Positions 13,893-14,136 of a stretch of 14,136 nucleotides of DNA are shown piece by piece. Source of the DNA: Syntrophomonadaceae bacterium (GTDB taxonomy: Bacteria; Bacillota; Dethiobacteria; DTU022); the NCBI GenBank assembly GCA_007131435.1, contig SLQM01000021.1, forward strand, positions 1-14,136. Direction: 5' to 3'. Every line of letters starts with the position of its first letter. The stretch's first letter is position 1. Under the pieces are notes generated by a model, which was not told where the DNA came from, did no database searches, and saw only the letters and a list, made by a program, of their open reading frames with translations. A program made the translations under genes and the position numbers.

Positions 13893-14136
13893 ATGAATGC
13901 ATTTGAAGCGATTAAACAGCGGATTTCAGTCCGCAGCTACAGCGAGAAACCGGTAGAAACAGAATTGCGAAAAGAGCTTGAAAATTACTATTTAAACCTG
14001 GAAAGCGGCCCCTTTGGCGCCTCTGTCAGGTTTGAGATGCTAGACCTGCAACCGCTTGATAATAATGAACTGCGCCGCCTGGGTACTTACGGAATGATCA
14101 AGGGTTCAAACCTTTACATCCTTGGAGCAGTCCAGG
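13893..14136 (+). CDS. nitroreductase-family protein, TM1586-like (cut by right edge)
   Basis: The first 81 residues of an FMN-dependent nitroreductase-fold enzyme. ISVRSYSEKPV (11-21) is the family's N-terminal flavin-phosphate motif around R14-S15-Y16, and GTYGMIKGSNLYILGAV (64-80) is typical of the TM1586-type branch. The reaction would be NAD(P)H-linked reduction of an unknown substrate. ATG 13893 is chosen because it begins the conserved region directly; a weak GAG lies 8 bases upstream. An 8-codon frame from ATG 13870 overlaps this start as ATGA and may be chance. It is transcribed away from the hotdog/acyl-CoA synthetase operon. The C-terminal part is outside the window. Confidence 0.85.
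   Translation, partial: MNAFEAIKQRISVRSYSEKPVETELRKELENYYLNLESGPFGASVRFEMLDLQPLDNNELRRLGTYGMIKGSNLYILGAVQ

Noticed and set aside
13870..13896. 8-codon ORF overlapping the nitroreductase start (ATGA)
   Set aside because: The overlap is suggestive of coupling, but the ribosome site is weak and such short frames are common by chance.

Overview
The window looks like chromosome from an anaerobic Gram-positive bacterium of the Clostridia (Peptococcaceae/Syntrophomonas-like grade). This is an inference from moderate GC, strong AGGAGG-type ribosome binding sites, GTG and TTG starts, a small dicluster ferredoxin, acidic lipoproteins and CoA-thioester genes. No rRNA, tRNA, CRISPR array, transposase or phage gene is visible. 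Eleven complete protein genes, one gene cut by the right edge and one possible 19-codon leader ORF are supported.

Left block, minus strand (280-4304). A cold-shock protein (4107-4304) is followed by a CshA/DeaD-type DEAD-box RNA helicase (2529-3959), each with a hairpin terminator behind it; together they form a plausible cold-adaptation RNA-remodelling pair. Next comes a two-gene operon: an SLC13/DASS-type anion transporter (949-2400) and a cysteine-rich DUF1847 protein (280-918).

Middle block, plus strand (4565-10755). Arginine deiminase (arcA) is preceded by a leader region with a promoter, a hairpin and a possible leader peptide. It is followed by class II fructose-1,6-bisphosphatase (glpX), a threonine/serine dehydratase or serine-racemase-like PLP enzyme, and a 68-residue ferredoxin with its own near-consensus promoter. 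Then come a lipoprotein made of two near-identical tandem domains and an ApbE-family FAD:protein FMN transferase. These last two are the most interesting part: the duplicated domains end in a motif (TSVT) that lines up with the flavinylated SGAT motif of FMN-binding domains, and the enzyme that attaches FMN to such motifs is encoded just downstream. A GGGGACAG/CTGTCCCC inverted repeat, REP-like in appearance, lies between them.

Right block (10899-14136). After a strong bidirectional hairpin (10797-10826), a minus-strand pair encodes a double-hotdog MaoC/FAS1-like dehydratase homologue (12681-13553) and an acyl-CoA synthetase (10899-12602), consistent with activation and processing of an unknown carboxylic acid. 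Divergent from it, the first 81 codons of a TM1586-like nitroreductase run off the right edge.
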